A stretch of 33,947 bases of DNA from Prevotella sp. (GTDB taxonomy: Bacteria > Bacteroidota > Bacteroidia > Bacteroidales > Bacteroidaceae). Numbering within the stretch: the first letter of the stretch is position 1; each line of letters starts with the position of its first letter. The notes below the pieces were generated by a model, which worked only from the letters and a program-made list of their open reading frames with translations, did no database searches and had not been told where the DNA came from. The position numbers were made by a program, and so were the translations under genes. This document shows positions 17,777-25,111 of the stretch, piece after piece. The stretch lies in contig JAEEHW010000007.1 in assembly GCA_016281055.1 (NCBI GenBank), positions 1-33,947 on the forward strand. Reading direction: 5' to 3'.

Positions 17777-18346
17777 TCAATACTCCGATATTTTCTCAAG
17801 TACAAAGTCTATTTGTGGAGCGAGAGGCTTAACACCATCGTTTTCTATAACATAGTCCGCCCTGCTTTGTACTATCTCCTGTGGCACCTGCTTGTTTATC
17901 CATTCCTCAGCCATGTCCATGCTGATGCCGTCACGCTGCATAATGCGTTTCACCCTTACTTCATGAGGGGCAGTCACAGCAACTACCAAGTCGGCAAACT
18001 TTTCCAAATGCGCCTCATACAATATTGCACATTCCATCCACTGAATACCAGAATCAAGAAAATCCCGCATCACGACGGGATGCACTATTGCATTAATCGC
18101 CTTCTTATTGGCTTCAGAAACGAGCAGGAAACCTGCAATGAGGGGTTTATTTAATCTCCCATCGGGCATGTATGCATCTTTTCCTATCAACGCCGTCAGT
18201 CTTTCTCGAATCTCTGGTGATGTGACCATCAAACGCTTTGCTGCACTGTCACAATCATAGACAACAATACCATGATGCTTCATCATCGTACACACATAGG
18301 ATTTGCCAGAACCTATCCCACCTGTTATGCAATAGTGTTTCATCAT
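17777..18346 (-). CDS. coaE: Dephospho-CoA kinase
   Basis: Last step of coenzyme A synthesis: phosphorylates the 3'-OH of dephospho-CoA. The 189-aa protein opens with the P-loop ITGGIGSGKSYVC and has VYDCDSAAKRL, the lid-region motif VKRIMQRDG and ADYVIENDG, all usual for CoaE. The ATG at 18346 overlaps the YbbR stop as ATGA, which supports the first of two adjacent Met codons as the start. Confidence 0.94.
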   Translation of the reverse strand: MMKHYCITGGIGSGKSYVCTMMKHHGIVVYDCDSAAKRLMVTSPEIRERLTALIGKDAYMPDGRLNKPLIAGFLLVSEANKKAINAIVHPVVMRDFLDSGIQWMECAILYEAHLEKFADLVVAVTAPHEVRVKRIMQRDGISMDMAEEWINKQVPQEIVQSRADYVIENDGVKPLAPQIDFVLEKISEY

Positions 18347-19323
18347 TTCAAATGTTCTATGATATAATCTATTTCCGTAGTCTTGAGGTAAGCCTTTATG
18401 ATGCCCTTGGGCTGAGCTGTCAGCCTAAGAGGAAAACGCTTGTGCGAATCCTTCGGCATATCTTTATAGTCCACCACCACACTGAAGAGATCAGGTTTTA
18501 CCAGACTCAGATTGGATACTCCTACAGAGACCCTAACACCAACCATTGCAGGAAAGGTCTTTATCTGAATATTGTCCGGCCAGTTTACCATCTTTACTGG
18601 CACACTAACCGTTATCTCTGTCAGGCGATCTACGAATATTGACACGCTTACTGTGTCAGACTTGCTGAATTTTGTGCCATATACATGCTGAAGACGCTGT
18701 GACATTTTCACCGATTCCGTAAGGCCGTCAAGCACGAATGGTTCCGTATATATTGCCGTAATGGTATCAAACGCTTCCTCTGAAGCATATACTGTGACGC
18801 TGTCGGGGTATATGCTTGTGCGCATAACGTAATAGTCAGACTTTGCCTTTATCTGTCCACCGATTAGCACTGGCAATTTCCTGTGTTCACCATAAGTGTA
18901 ATAGAAATCCCAGTGTTCGGCCTTCACAGCAACAATCTTGGTAGACTCAGACACATGCTGTTTCATCATCTTCAGCACGTCCGCCGATGTTATGCCACCA
19001 TGTCCTCCTTTGCCGGCATAATGAGAAAACTGTAGTCTAAGCGGCTGTATAGGAGATATAGTAATGTATCGCAACAGGTTAAAACCTTTGTCACGAACAG
19101 TCATCTTAAACGTCTCTGGTAGGTTCTCAGTTATTACCACACGCTCAGGTACTTTCTCCAACCTCAATTCAACAATGATATCTGTTTCGTATGTATCATT
19201 GAGTGTGGTAAGAAACCAAAACGACGTGCTGACCGTCAGAAAAAACAAAAACACCAAGAACTCCTTGCTCCAAAAACGAAGAAAGAAGTCCTTAATGCTC
19301 CTATATTTTTCTCTCCGCGCCAC
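18343..19323 (-). CDS. YbbR-like (CdaR family) membrane-anchored protein
   Basis: A 326-aa protein with a basic N-terminus, one membrane segment (about residues 20-41, EFLVFLFFLTVSTSFWFLTT) and an extracytoplasmic beta-rich region with several YbbR-type repeats (for example VELRLEKVPERVVITENLPETFKMTVRDKG). In Firmicutes, YbbR/CdaR controls the diadenylate cyclase CdaA; in Bacteroidetes the role is not settled. No cyclase gene is nearby. It sits 11 nt after yajC and overlaps coaE by 4 nt, an arrangement common in this phylum. Confidence 0.85.
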   Translation of the reverse strand: MARREKYRSIKDFFLRFWSKEFLVFLFFLTVSTSFWFLTTLNDTYETDIIVELRLEKVPERVVITENLPETFKMTVRDKGFNLLRYITISPIQPLRLQFSHYAGKGGHGGITSADVLKMMKQHVSESTKIVAVKAEHWDFYYTYGEHRKLPVLIGGQIKAKSDYYVMRTSIYPDSVTVYASEEAFDTITAIYTEPFVLDGLTESVKMSQRLQHVYGTKFSKSDTVSVSIFVDRLTEITVSVPVKMVNWPDNIQIKTFPAMVGVRVSVGVSNLSLVKPDLFSVVVDYKDMPKDSHKRFPLRLTAQPKGIIKAYLKTTEIDYIIEHLK

Positions 19324-19334
19324 TTACAAACGTA

Positions 19335-19613
19335 TTATCTCTGCTGTTGTGATGCTGCATTCTCAAACACGTAGCCACGGTCAACAGTGATGACAACACC
19401 GCGAGACACTTCTATGTCTATTGAATTATTCTCGATGTTAACGTGTTTCACTGTTCCATATACGCCACCAGCAGTGACTACCTTCGTACCCTCTGTGAGG
19501 GAGTTCTGAAAGTTGCGGATTGCCTTCTGCCTTTTCTGCTGTGGCAGAATCATAAAGAAATACATGATGGCAAAAATAGCCACCATCATGATAAGCATTG
19601 AATAGTTTCCCAT
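19335..19613 (-). CDS. yajC: Preprotein translocase accessory subunit YajC
   Basis: A 92-aa inner-membrane protein of the Sec holotranslocon. It has one N-terminal membrane segment (MLIMMVAIFAIMYFFMILP), then the YajC pattern PQQKRQKAIRNFQNSLTEGTKVVTAGGVYGTV and a C-terminal beta-rich part. The length is typical. It follows nusB after 36 nt. Confidence 0.93.
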   Translation of the reverse strand: MGNYSMLIMMVAIFAIMYFFMILPQQKRQKAIRNFQNSLTEGTKVVTAGGVYGTVKHVNIENNSIDIEVSRGVVITVDRGYVFENAASQQQR

Positions 19614-19649
19614 TTTTTATTATTCTTATAATATTAATTATTCATTAAA

Positions 19650-20615
19650 TCATTGTCTTGTTTCTTCCCTTCTCCTTACTTTCGGTTCAGGCATGGTCTT
19701 CATCATTTTCCTTGTCTTGATGAGATGCCTTGCAATGGCATCCAACATTCCATTGATGTAACCTCCTGAGCGAGGTGTCGAATAGGATTTGGCCAACTCA
19801 ACATATTCGTTTATAGTAACACTTACCGGTATCGCAGGGAACGTAAGCATCTCGGCTATAGCCAACTGCATTATCACTACGTCCATGTATGCCAATCGAG
19901 AGAAATCCCAATTACGACTTGCCTCTGTCATGTACCGCTGATATTGGTCGGCATTCATTATAGTTACCCGGAACAACTTACGTGCATATTCCTTGTCCTC
20001 CTCATCGTCATATTCGGGTAACAGTTCATAGTTCTTACCGCTCTTCTCGTCGAACCTTTTTATTGTCTTTATAACAAAAGAGTCAACTACGTCCTTGTCA
20101 TCATTCCAATACAGACTATCTTCTTCGAGCAGAGCCTCTATGTCGATGTTGTTTGCAATAAACTGTTTATATATCTTACGCCAGAACTCACGATGTACAT
20201 CATAGCTGTCATCTTCAGACTCCATGTACCGTTTGTATTCTTCACTTTGTTCTATCCTTAGAAAAAGATTCTTTACAAACTCCACTTTGTCATCCCAGAT
20301 ATTCTTTTGTTCCTCGACATAAGTCTGCAGCATACGGTTTTCCTCCAACTGTACTGCAAATTTATTATAAGCAAAACGTCCGGAAGGCAACGTCAGTCCT
20401 TCTCGTTCTGCTTTCACCATAGCCACGTCCATACGTTTCCTTGCCATCTTTGTAACAGCCACAATAAGCAAAAGCAAAGTGTTATACAGATGGTAAGCCT
20501 TTGACAGAGAGAACAGCAGTTCTTTCTCTGCGCTATCTATATTATGGTTCCCGTTTTGAAAATAGGCATAGGTTAACTGGACTGCCTTCTTCCTTATAAG
20601 TTCTCTGTTTATCAT
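19650..20615 (-). CDS. nusB: Transcription antitermination factor NusB (long Bacteroidetes form)
   Basis: With the start at the ATG at 20615 (MINRELIRKKAVQLTYAYFQ) the protein is 321 aa. An upstream Met at 20735 would overrun the promoter at 20660-20691, and the extra 40 residues look untranslated. The region AGGTATGATA-like AAAAAGGAT before 20615 gives a fair ribosome-binding site. The C-terminal third (about 220-305) is the NusB fold, with FRVTIMNADQ, LAIAEMLTFPAIPVSVTINEYVELAKSYST and the final helix. The N-terminal half is helical and much longer than in the roughly 140-aa E. coli NusB. It heads a six-gene operon. Confidence 0.88.
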   Translation of the reverse strand: MINRELIRKKAVQLTYAYFQNGNHNIDSAEKELLFSLSKAYHLYNTLLLLIVAVTKMARKRMDVAMVKAEREGLTLPSGRFAYNKFAVQLEENRMLQTYVEEQKNIWDDKVEFVKNLFLRIEQSEEYKRYMESEDDSYDVHREFWRKIYKQFIANNIDIEALLEEDSLYWNDDKDVVDSFVIKTIKRFDEKSGKNYELLPEYDDEEDKEYARKLFRVTIMNADQYQRYMTEASRNWDFSRLAYMDVVIMQLAIAEMLTFPAIPVSVTINEYVELAKSYSTPRSGGYINGMLDAIARHLIKTRKMMKTMPEPKVRRREETRQ

Positions 20616-20659
20616 ATCCTTTTTATAAAATAAGATCGCCGTGTTATTTAATCTGAATA

Positions 20660-20691
20660 CAAAGTTATACAAAAATGGTGGGATAGCCAAG
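20660..20691 (-). promoter_or_regulatory. Promoter for the nusB operon
   Basis: Minus strand: CTTG (20691-20688), 20 nt, TAACTTTG (20667-20660). The start point would be near 20653, some 40 nt before the ATG at 20615, and this decides the nusB start. Confidence 0.72.
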
Positions 20692-20738
20692 TTTTCGTCA
20701 AGTTTTTTGAATATTTTAATACTATTTCCAGACAATTC

Positions 20739-20770
20739 TTTGCGTATGTCAAAAAAAAGTAGTAATTTTG
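20739..20770 (+). promoter_or_regulatory. Promoter for rplY/ctc
   Basis: TTTG (20739-20742), 20 nt, TAATTTTG (20763-20770), followed by a leader of about 80 nt to the ATG at 20857. It is back to back with the nusB promoter. The leader contains GCTTTTACAAAAGC, a short self-complementary stretch. Confidence 0.82.
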
Positions 20771-20856
20771 CAGTCGCTTTTACAAAAGCATCCGTGTGAT
20801 GGTGAGTTAAGCAATAATTAAATTTTTATTAACAACTTAATTTAGAGTAACACAAA

Positions 20857-21459
20857 ATGTTAGAAATTAATCTTTCAGGAAAGAAGCGTGCCGACATTGG
20901 CAAGAAGGCTTCTAAGATGATGCGCAAGGAGGGGCTTATCCCTTGTAACCTTTATGGTGAGAAGAAAGGCGAGAATGGACTGCCAGAGGCACTTGCATTC
21001 GCTATTCCTTTTTCAGAGCTCCGCAAGGCTGTTTACACTCCAAACATCTATGTTATCAACCTTGACATAGAGGGTGAGGCACACATCGCTATCATCAAGG
21101 AGATTCAGTTCCACCCAGTAACAGACGCAATCCTGCACGTTGACTTCTTCGAAATCACTCCTGAGAAGAACATCACAGTAGGTATTCCTGTCAACCTCGT
21201 TGGTTTGGCTGCTGGTGTACGTCTCGGTGGACGTATGAGCCTCTCTATCCGCCAGATTAAGGTTACAGCACCATACAAGCAGATTCCAGAGAAGCTTGAC
21301 ATCGACGTAACAAACCTCGAAATCGGCAAGAGTATCAAGGTAGGCAGCCTCTCATTCGAAGGACTTGAGATTGCTACACCTGCTGAGGTTGTCGTATGCT
21401 CTGTCAAGATGACACGTGCCGCTCAGGCTGCTGCTGCAGCTGCTGAGGCTGAGAAATAA
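20857..21459 (+). CDS. rplY: 50S ribosomal protein L25 / general stress protein Ctc
   Basis: Binds 5S rRNA in the large subunit. The 200-aa protein is the long TL5/CTC form with an N-terminal L25 domain (about 1-90, beginning MLEINLSGKKRADIGKKASKMMRKEGLIPCNLYGEK) and a C-terminal beta domain (HVDFFEITPEKNITVGIPVNLVG...). It ends in an Ala/Glu tail (RAAQAAAAAAEAEK). It has its own promoter and terminator. Its codon use looks biased toward a small set, as expected for a highly expressed gene. Confidence 0.94.
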   Translation: MLEINLSGKKRADIGKKASKMMRKEGLIPCNLYGEKKGENGLPEALAFAIPFSELRKAVYTPNIYVINLDIEGEAHIAIIKEIQFHPVTDAILHVDFFEITPEKNITVGIPVNLVGLAAGVRLGGRMSLSIRQIKVTAPYKQIPEKLDIDVTNLEIGKSIKVGSLSFEGLEIATPAEVVVCSVKMTRAAQAAAAAAEAEK

Positions 21460-21487
21460 TAGTTTGAACAACTGAAAAACAAAAGGT

Positions 21488-21549
21488 GAAAAGAGCCTTC
21501 CGGATATAAATGGAATATAACCATTCGGAGTCCTCTTTTCATCTTTTTT
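21488..21549 (+). terminator. Rho-independent terminator of rplY
   Basis: The arms GAAAAGAGCCTTCCG (21488-21502) and CGGAGTCCTCTTTTC (21526-21540) pair at 12 of 15 positions, followed by ATCTTTTTTC with six T. It separates rplY from pth, so pth may be transcribed by read-through or from an unseen promoter. Confidence 0.8.
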
Positions 21550-21571
21550 CATTTATACCATCATCTGCTTA

Positions 21572-22135
21572 ATGGAGAAGTATTTGATTGTTGGTTTGGG
21601 AAACCCCGGACCCGAATATCATGAGACAAGACATAATGCAGGCTGGATAGTCATCGATTCTTTCGCACAGGAACAGGGTGTATCATTCGATGACCGTCGC
21701 TATGGATTCATTGCGGAAACAAGCATAAAGGGTAGAAAACTGTTCCTACTCAAGCCTACCACATTCATGAACCTTAGCGGAAACGCTGTACGTTACTGGC
21801 TTGAAAAAGAAAACATCCCCAACGAACATCTGCTTGTCATTGTCGATGACCTTGCGCTTCCGATCGGGAAAATGCGCATGAAAGCAAGTGGCTCAAACGG
21901 AGGGCATAATGGATTGGGGCACATCCAGCAACTTATAGGACAGAAATATGCACGGTTGCGCATCGGTATCGGCAACGACTTTCAACGTGGACAACAGGTT
22001 GACTGGGTTCTCGGAAAACTATCCGACGAGGAGAAGCAAACACTTGCACCAGTTGTTGACACCGCACGGGAAATGATAAAGAGTTTTTGTTTGGCAGGCG
22101 TGGATATTACCATGAACCAATTCAACAAGAAATAA
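21572..22135 (+). CDS. pth: Peptidyl-tRNA hydrolase
   Basis: Frees tRNA from peptidyl-tRNAs that drop off the ribosome. The 187-aa protein starts [23 protein letters not shown], with the catalytic His just before NAGW. It has [13 protein letters not shown] and the [27 protein letters not shown] block with the conserved Asp and Gly-rich loop. The length is standard. It is followed closely by the S4 gene. Confidence 0.95.
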   Translation: MEKYLIVGLGNPGPEYHETRHNAGWIVIDSFAQEQGVSFDDRRYGFIAETSIKGRKLFLLKPTTFMNLSGNAVRYWLEKENIPNEHLLVIVDDLALPIGKMRMKASGSNGGHNGLGHIQQLIGQKYARLRIGIGNDFQRGQQVDWVLGKLSDEEKQTLAPVVDTAREMIKSFCLAGVDITMNQFNKK

Positions 22136-22146
22136 AAGGCAAACAA

Positions 22147-22632
22147 GTGGAAGAGAAGAAATTAAAGGTACAAGACACAGCGCGCCTCGACAAATGGTTA
22201 TGGGCTGCGCGCATATTCAAAACACGCACCATAGCAGCTGACGCCTGCAAAAATGGCAGAGTGACAGTATCTGACAACAAACCTGTTGCCAACGGACAAG
22301 TGAACGGCAGCGTGAATGCTAAACCATCACGAACTGTGAAAATCGGTGAAACAGTGCATGTAAAGAAGCCACCCATCACCTACTCTTTCAAGATTATCAA
22401 TGCCATAGAAACACGCGTCGGTGCAAAATTCATCCCACAAGTATATGAGAACGTCACCGATGCCAAACAATATGAATTACTTGAAATGTCACGCATCAGT
22501 GGGTTCATAGACCGTGCTAAAGGTACAGGCCGTCCAACGAAGAAAGACAGACGAGCAATGGAATCATTTATAGAACCTGCCCTATTCGGATGGGATGATG
22601 ATGACGATGAGATGTTTGATTTCAGCGAATAA
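22147..22632 (+). CDS. S4-domain RNA-binding protein (Hsp15-like)
   Basis: A small cytosolic RNA-binding protein. The S4 domain begins RLDKWLWAARIFKTRTIAADACKNGRVTV and ends near VHVKKPPITYSFKI. In E. coli, Hsp15 rescues stalled 50S subunits; the same job here is inference. I chose the GTG at 22147 (161 aa), 11 nt after the pth stop, because the protein then begins MEEKKLKVQDTARLDKW like relatives. A TTG at 22087 would extend it into pth. Two oddities: about 12 extra residues (DNKPVANGQVNGS) between GRVTV and AKPSRTVKIG, and a C-terminal acidic tail WDDDDDEMFDF. It is probably co-transcribed with pth. Confidence 0.85.
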   Translation: MEEKKLKVQDTARLDKWLWAARIFKTRTIAADACKNGRVTVSDNKPVANGQVNGSVNAKPSRTVKIGETVHVKKPPITYSFKIINAIETRVGAKFIPQVYENVTDAKQYELLEMSRISGFIDRAKGTGRPTKKDRRAMESFIEPALFGWDDDDDEMFDFSE

Positions 22633-22647
22633 ATAAAACTTTACGAC

Positions 22648-23646
22648 ATGCGTTTACTCTTGATTTTACTTTTCACCGCAACAACTGCACTGGCACAGAA
22701 GAACCCTATATTACCAGCCTTTCATGCTGACCCAGAAATACTCTACTCCGAGCAAACCGGCAAATACTATATCTATAGTACAACGGACGGATACCCTGGC
22801 TGGGGAGGCTGGACATTCAGTGTTTTTTCATCATACGACCTTAAAACATGGTCAGACGAAGGTGTCATACTTGACGTCAAAAGCGAAGCCGTGCCATGGG
22901 CCAACGGTAATGCATGGGCGCCATGTATAATAGAACGCAAGATGAGCAACGGGCTCTTCAAGTATTATTTTTACTTTTCAGCCAACAATCCAATATCCAA
23001 ACGCAAGGAAATAAGTGTAGCCATAAGCGATCACCCTACAGGACCTTTCACGCCCCTTGACCATCCCATAATAACAGACAAGGACCGCCCTGCAGAATTA
23101 AAAGGTGGTCAGGCCATTGACGTTGACGTATTCAAAGACCCACAGACAGGAAAGTATTATCTGTATTGGGGAAATGGTTTTATGGCTGGAGCAGAATTGT
23201 CTGATGACATGACAAGTATAAAACAAGATACGAAAGTCAACCTTACCCCAAAAGGCGGAACACTGCAGACGTGGAGCTATCGTGAGGGTGCTTATGTATT
23301 TTATCGTAAGGGAAAATATTATTTCTTATGGTCTGTTGACGACACCGGTTCGCCTAACTACCATGTATGCTATGCAACATCGACATCTCCACTCGGACCT
23401 CTGAACATTGACCCAGTACACTATATGGTAATCAGCCAGTTACCCCAAAAAGAAATATACGGAACTGCTCATAACTCAATTCTGCAGATTCCGAACAAAG
23501 ACAAATGGTATATCGTTTACCATCGTATCAACAAAGATTTCATAAACGGAGGTAAAGGTGTTCCTGGCACACATCGCGAGGTATGTATCGACAAGATGAA
23601 ATTTGACAAACACGGAAATATCATCCCCGTCAAACCCACACGTTGA
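22648..23646 (+). CDS. Secreted glycoside hydrolase family 43-type protein
   Basis: A 332-aa five-bladed beta-propeller glycosidase. The N-terminus MRLLLILLFTATTALAQ is a signal peptide with no lipobox. The GH43 catalytic triad is visible: Asp28 in FHADPEIL (base), Asp158 in QAIDVDVFKD (pKa modulator) and Glu213 in SYREGAYVF (acid). Members act on arabinose-, xylose- or galactose-containing glycans; the substrate here cannot be read off. It follows the S4 gene after 15 nt. There are no SusC/SusD or regulator genes nearby, so it is not part of a visible polysaccharide utilisation locus. Confidence 0.86.
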   Translation: MRLLLILLFTATTALAQKNPILPAFHADPEILYSEQTGKYYIYSTTDGYPGWGGWTFSVFSSYDLKTWSDEGVILDVKSEAVPWANGNAWAPCIIERKMSNGLFKYYFYFSANNPISKRKEISVAISDHPTGPFTPLDHPIITDKDRPAELKGGQAIDVDVFKDPQTGKYYLYWGNGFMAGAELSDDMTSIKQDTKVNLTPKGGTLQTWSYREGAYVFYRKGKYYFLWSVDDTGSPNYHVCYATSTSPLGPLNIDPVHYMVISQLPQKEIYGTAHNSILQIPNKDKWYIVYHRINKDFINGGKGVPGTHREVCIDKMKFDKHGNIIPVKPTR

Positions 23647-23651
23647 TATTA

Positions 23652-24104
23652 CTACTCTTCAAGCAAGGAGTAGTCTGGTATTTCGGGCAACTGAAGCCAT
23701 TTCTCTTTGTCAATATCATAATGCAGGCAGCAATGCTCGTTACCATTGCTTACAATAAGGTAATTCACATGCAGCAGCATATTATACGTCATGATTTGAG
23801 TCAGGACTTTGTCTGTCAGTTGTACACTCTCTGCCTTGTACTCTATAATCATACGCGGCTGACATTGACTGTTGAACAATACTGAATCGCATCTCAACCG
23901 CTTCTCTCCCACACGCAATTCTATTTCGTTTGCCATCAATGCCATGGGATACCCCTTATCGGTGACAAGATAATTAACAAAATGCTGACGCACCCACTCT
24001 TCCGGTGTCAAGGATACAAAACGACGACGCAGAATGTCAAGTACCTCGTACTTGCCACTCTGCGTTTTTCGTATCTTAATATCCTTATATTCCGGCAGGT
24101 TCAT
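23652..24104 (-). CDS. Stand-alone HsdR N-terminal-like (PD-(D/E)xK fold) protein
   Basis: A 150-aa protein resembling only the N-terminal nuclease region of type I restriction HsdR. It has the EEWVRQHFVNYLV helix, then a nuclease core: Asp73 in RLRCDSVLF, Glu88-x-Lys90 in MIIEYKAES, and Gln103-xxx-Tyr107 in QIMTYNM, matching D...ExK plus QxxxY. There are no helicase, methylase or specificity genes here. It is 4 nt downstream of gpsA, at the end of the lysS-gpsA unit. Such small proteins are annotated in Bacteroidetes as HsdR-N domain proteins. The target is unknown, and a housekeeping DNA role is possible. Confidence 0.8.
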   Translation of the reverse strand: MNLPEYKDIKIRKTQSGKYEVLDILRRRFVSLTPEEWVRQHFVNYLVTDKGYPMALMANEIELRVGEKRLRCDSVLFNSQCQPRMIIEYKAESVQLTDKVLTQIMTYNMLLHVNYLIVSNGNEHCCLHYDIDKEKWLQLPEIPDYSLLEE

Positions 24105-24108
24105 ATTA

Positions 24109-25104
24109 TTATCTGAATGAATCCGTCAATAATTTTATCTCCACTTCTGGCGTAATGCGTTCATAAAGAATATTATATACAGCATCCAGTATAGGCATGT
24201 TCACATGCAGATGACGGTTTATCTCCTTCATACATTTCGTTCCGAAATATCCTTCTGCAATCATTTCCATCTCTATCTGCGCCGATTTCACACTATAACC
24301 CTTGCCTATCATCGTTCCAAAGGTACGGTTACGCGAGAAATTTGAATACCCGGTTACCAACAGGTCACCTATATAGACAGAATCTTCTATCCTTCTCTCT
24401 ATCGGGCGAACACAGGCGAGGAAACGTGACATTTCCTGCAACGCATTTGCCATCAACACTGCCTGAAAGTTGTCTCCATACTTCAAACCGGAGCATATAC
24501 CTGCAGCTATGGCATATACATTCTTCAATACTGAAGAATATTCTATGCCTATGACATCCTCTGACACTTTAGTTTTGATGAACCTACCCTTCAACACATC
24601 TGCAAAAGCCAATGCCTTGTCCTTGTCTGAGCAACCGATGGTAAGATATGACAATCGTTCCATCGCCACTTCCTCTGCATGTGAGGGGCCACCTATACAT
24701 GCAAGGTTGTCATACGGAACATCAAACACCTCATGGAAATATTCTGAGCAAACCAGATTCTCATCTGGCACAATACCCTTTATCGCGGTCACAATAAACT
24801 TATCCCTGATACCCACCTTCAGTTTCTTCAGGTGATTTTTAAGGTATGGCGAAGGCGTCACAAACACCAGCGTGTCATACTCACGGGCTATGTGGTTTAT
24901 GTCTGAGGTAAAATCAATCTCATCCAGCTTAAAGTGAACGCTCGTCAGATATGCCGGATTGTGCCCCATTCGCTTGAAATCGTCTATACGGTCATCGCGC
25001 CGCATATACCACCCTATGCGATGAGTATTGTTCACCACAATCTTCGCTATGGCTGTAGCCCAACTACCGCCACCGATTATTGCTATTTTTCCACAGTTAT
25101 GCAT
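24109..25104 (-). CDS. gpsA: Glycerol-3-phosphate dehydrogenase [NAD(P)+]
   Basis: Reduces dihydroxyacetone phosphate to sn-glycerol-3-phosphate for phospholipid synthesis. With the ATG at 25104 the 331-aa protein starts MHNCGKIAIIGGGSWATAIAK, placing the Rossmann motif GGGSWATA close to the N-terminus as in relatives. The upstream Met at 25125 would overlap the lysS stop by 14 nt and adds seven residues with no match. The catalytic Lys lies in SSVLKNVYAIAAG. CIGGPSHAEEV and FSRNRTFGTMIGKGY are further family motifs. Confidence 0.92.
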   Translation of the reverse strand: MHNCGKIAIIGGGSWATAIAKIVVNNTHRIGWYMRRDDRIDDFKRMGHNPAYLTSVHFKLDEIDFTSDINHIAREYDTLVFVTPSPYLKNHLKKLKVGIRDKFIVTAIKGIVPDENLVCSEYFHEVFDVPYDNLACIGGPSHAEEVAMERLSYLTIGCSDKDKALAFADVLKGRFIKTKVSEDVIGIEYSSVLKNVYAIAAGICSGLKYGDNFQAVLMANALQEMSRFLACVRPIERRIEDSVYIGDLLVTGYSNFSRNRTFGTMIGKGYSVKSAQIEMEMIAEGYFGTKCMKEINRHLHVNMPILDAVYNILYERITPEVEIKLLTDSFR

Positions 25105-25111
25105 ACGACAC

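Noticed and set aside
22648..23646. GH43 gene as part of a polysaccharide utilisation locus
   Set aside because: No susC, susD or hybrid sensor gene is present; the neighbours are pth and S4 housekeeping genes.
23652..24104. Remnant of a type I restriction system
   Set aside because: The frame is intact, of normal length for small HsdR-N proteins and packed in an operon; no hsdM, hsdS or helicase fragments are nearby.
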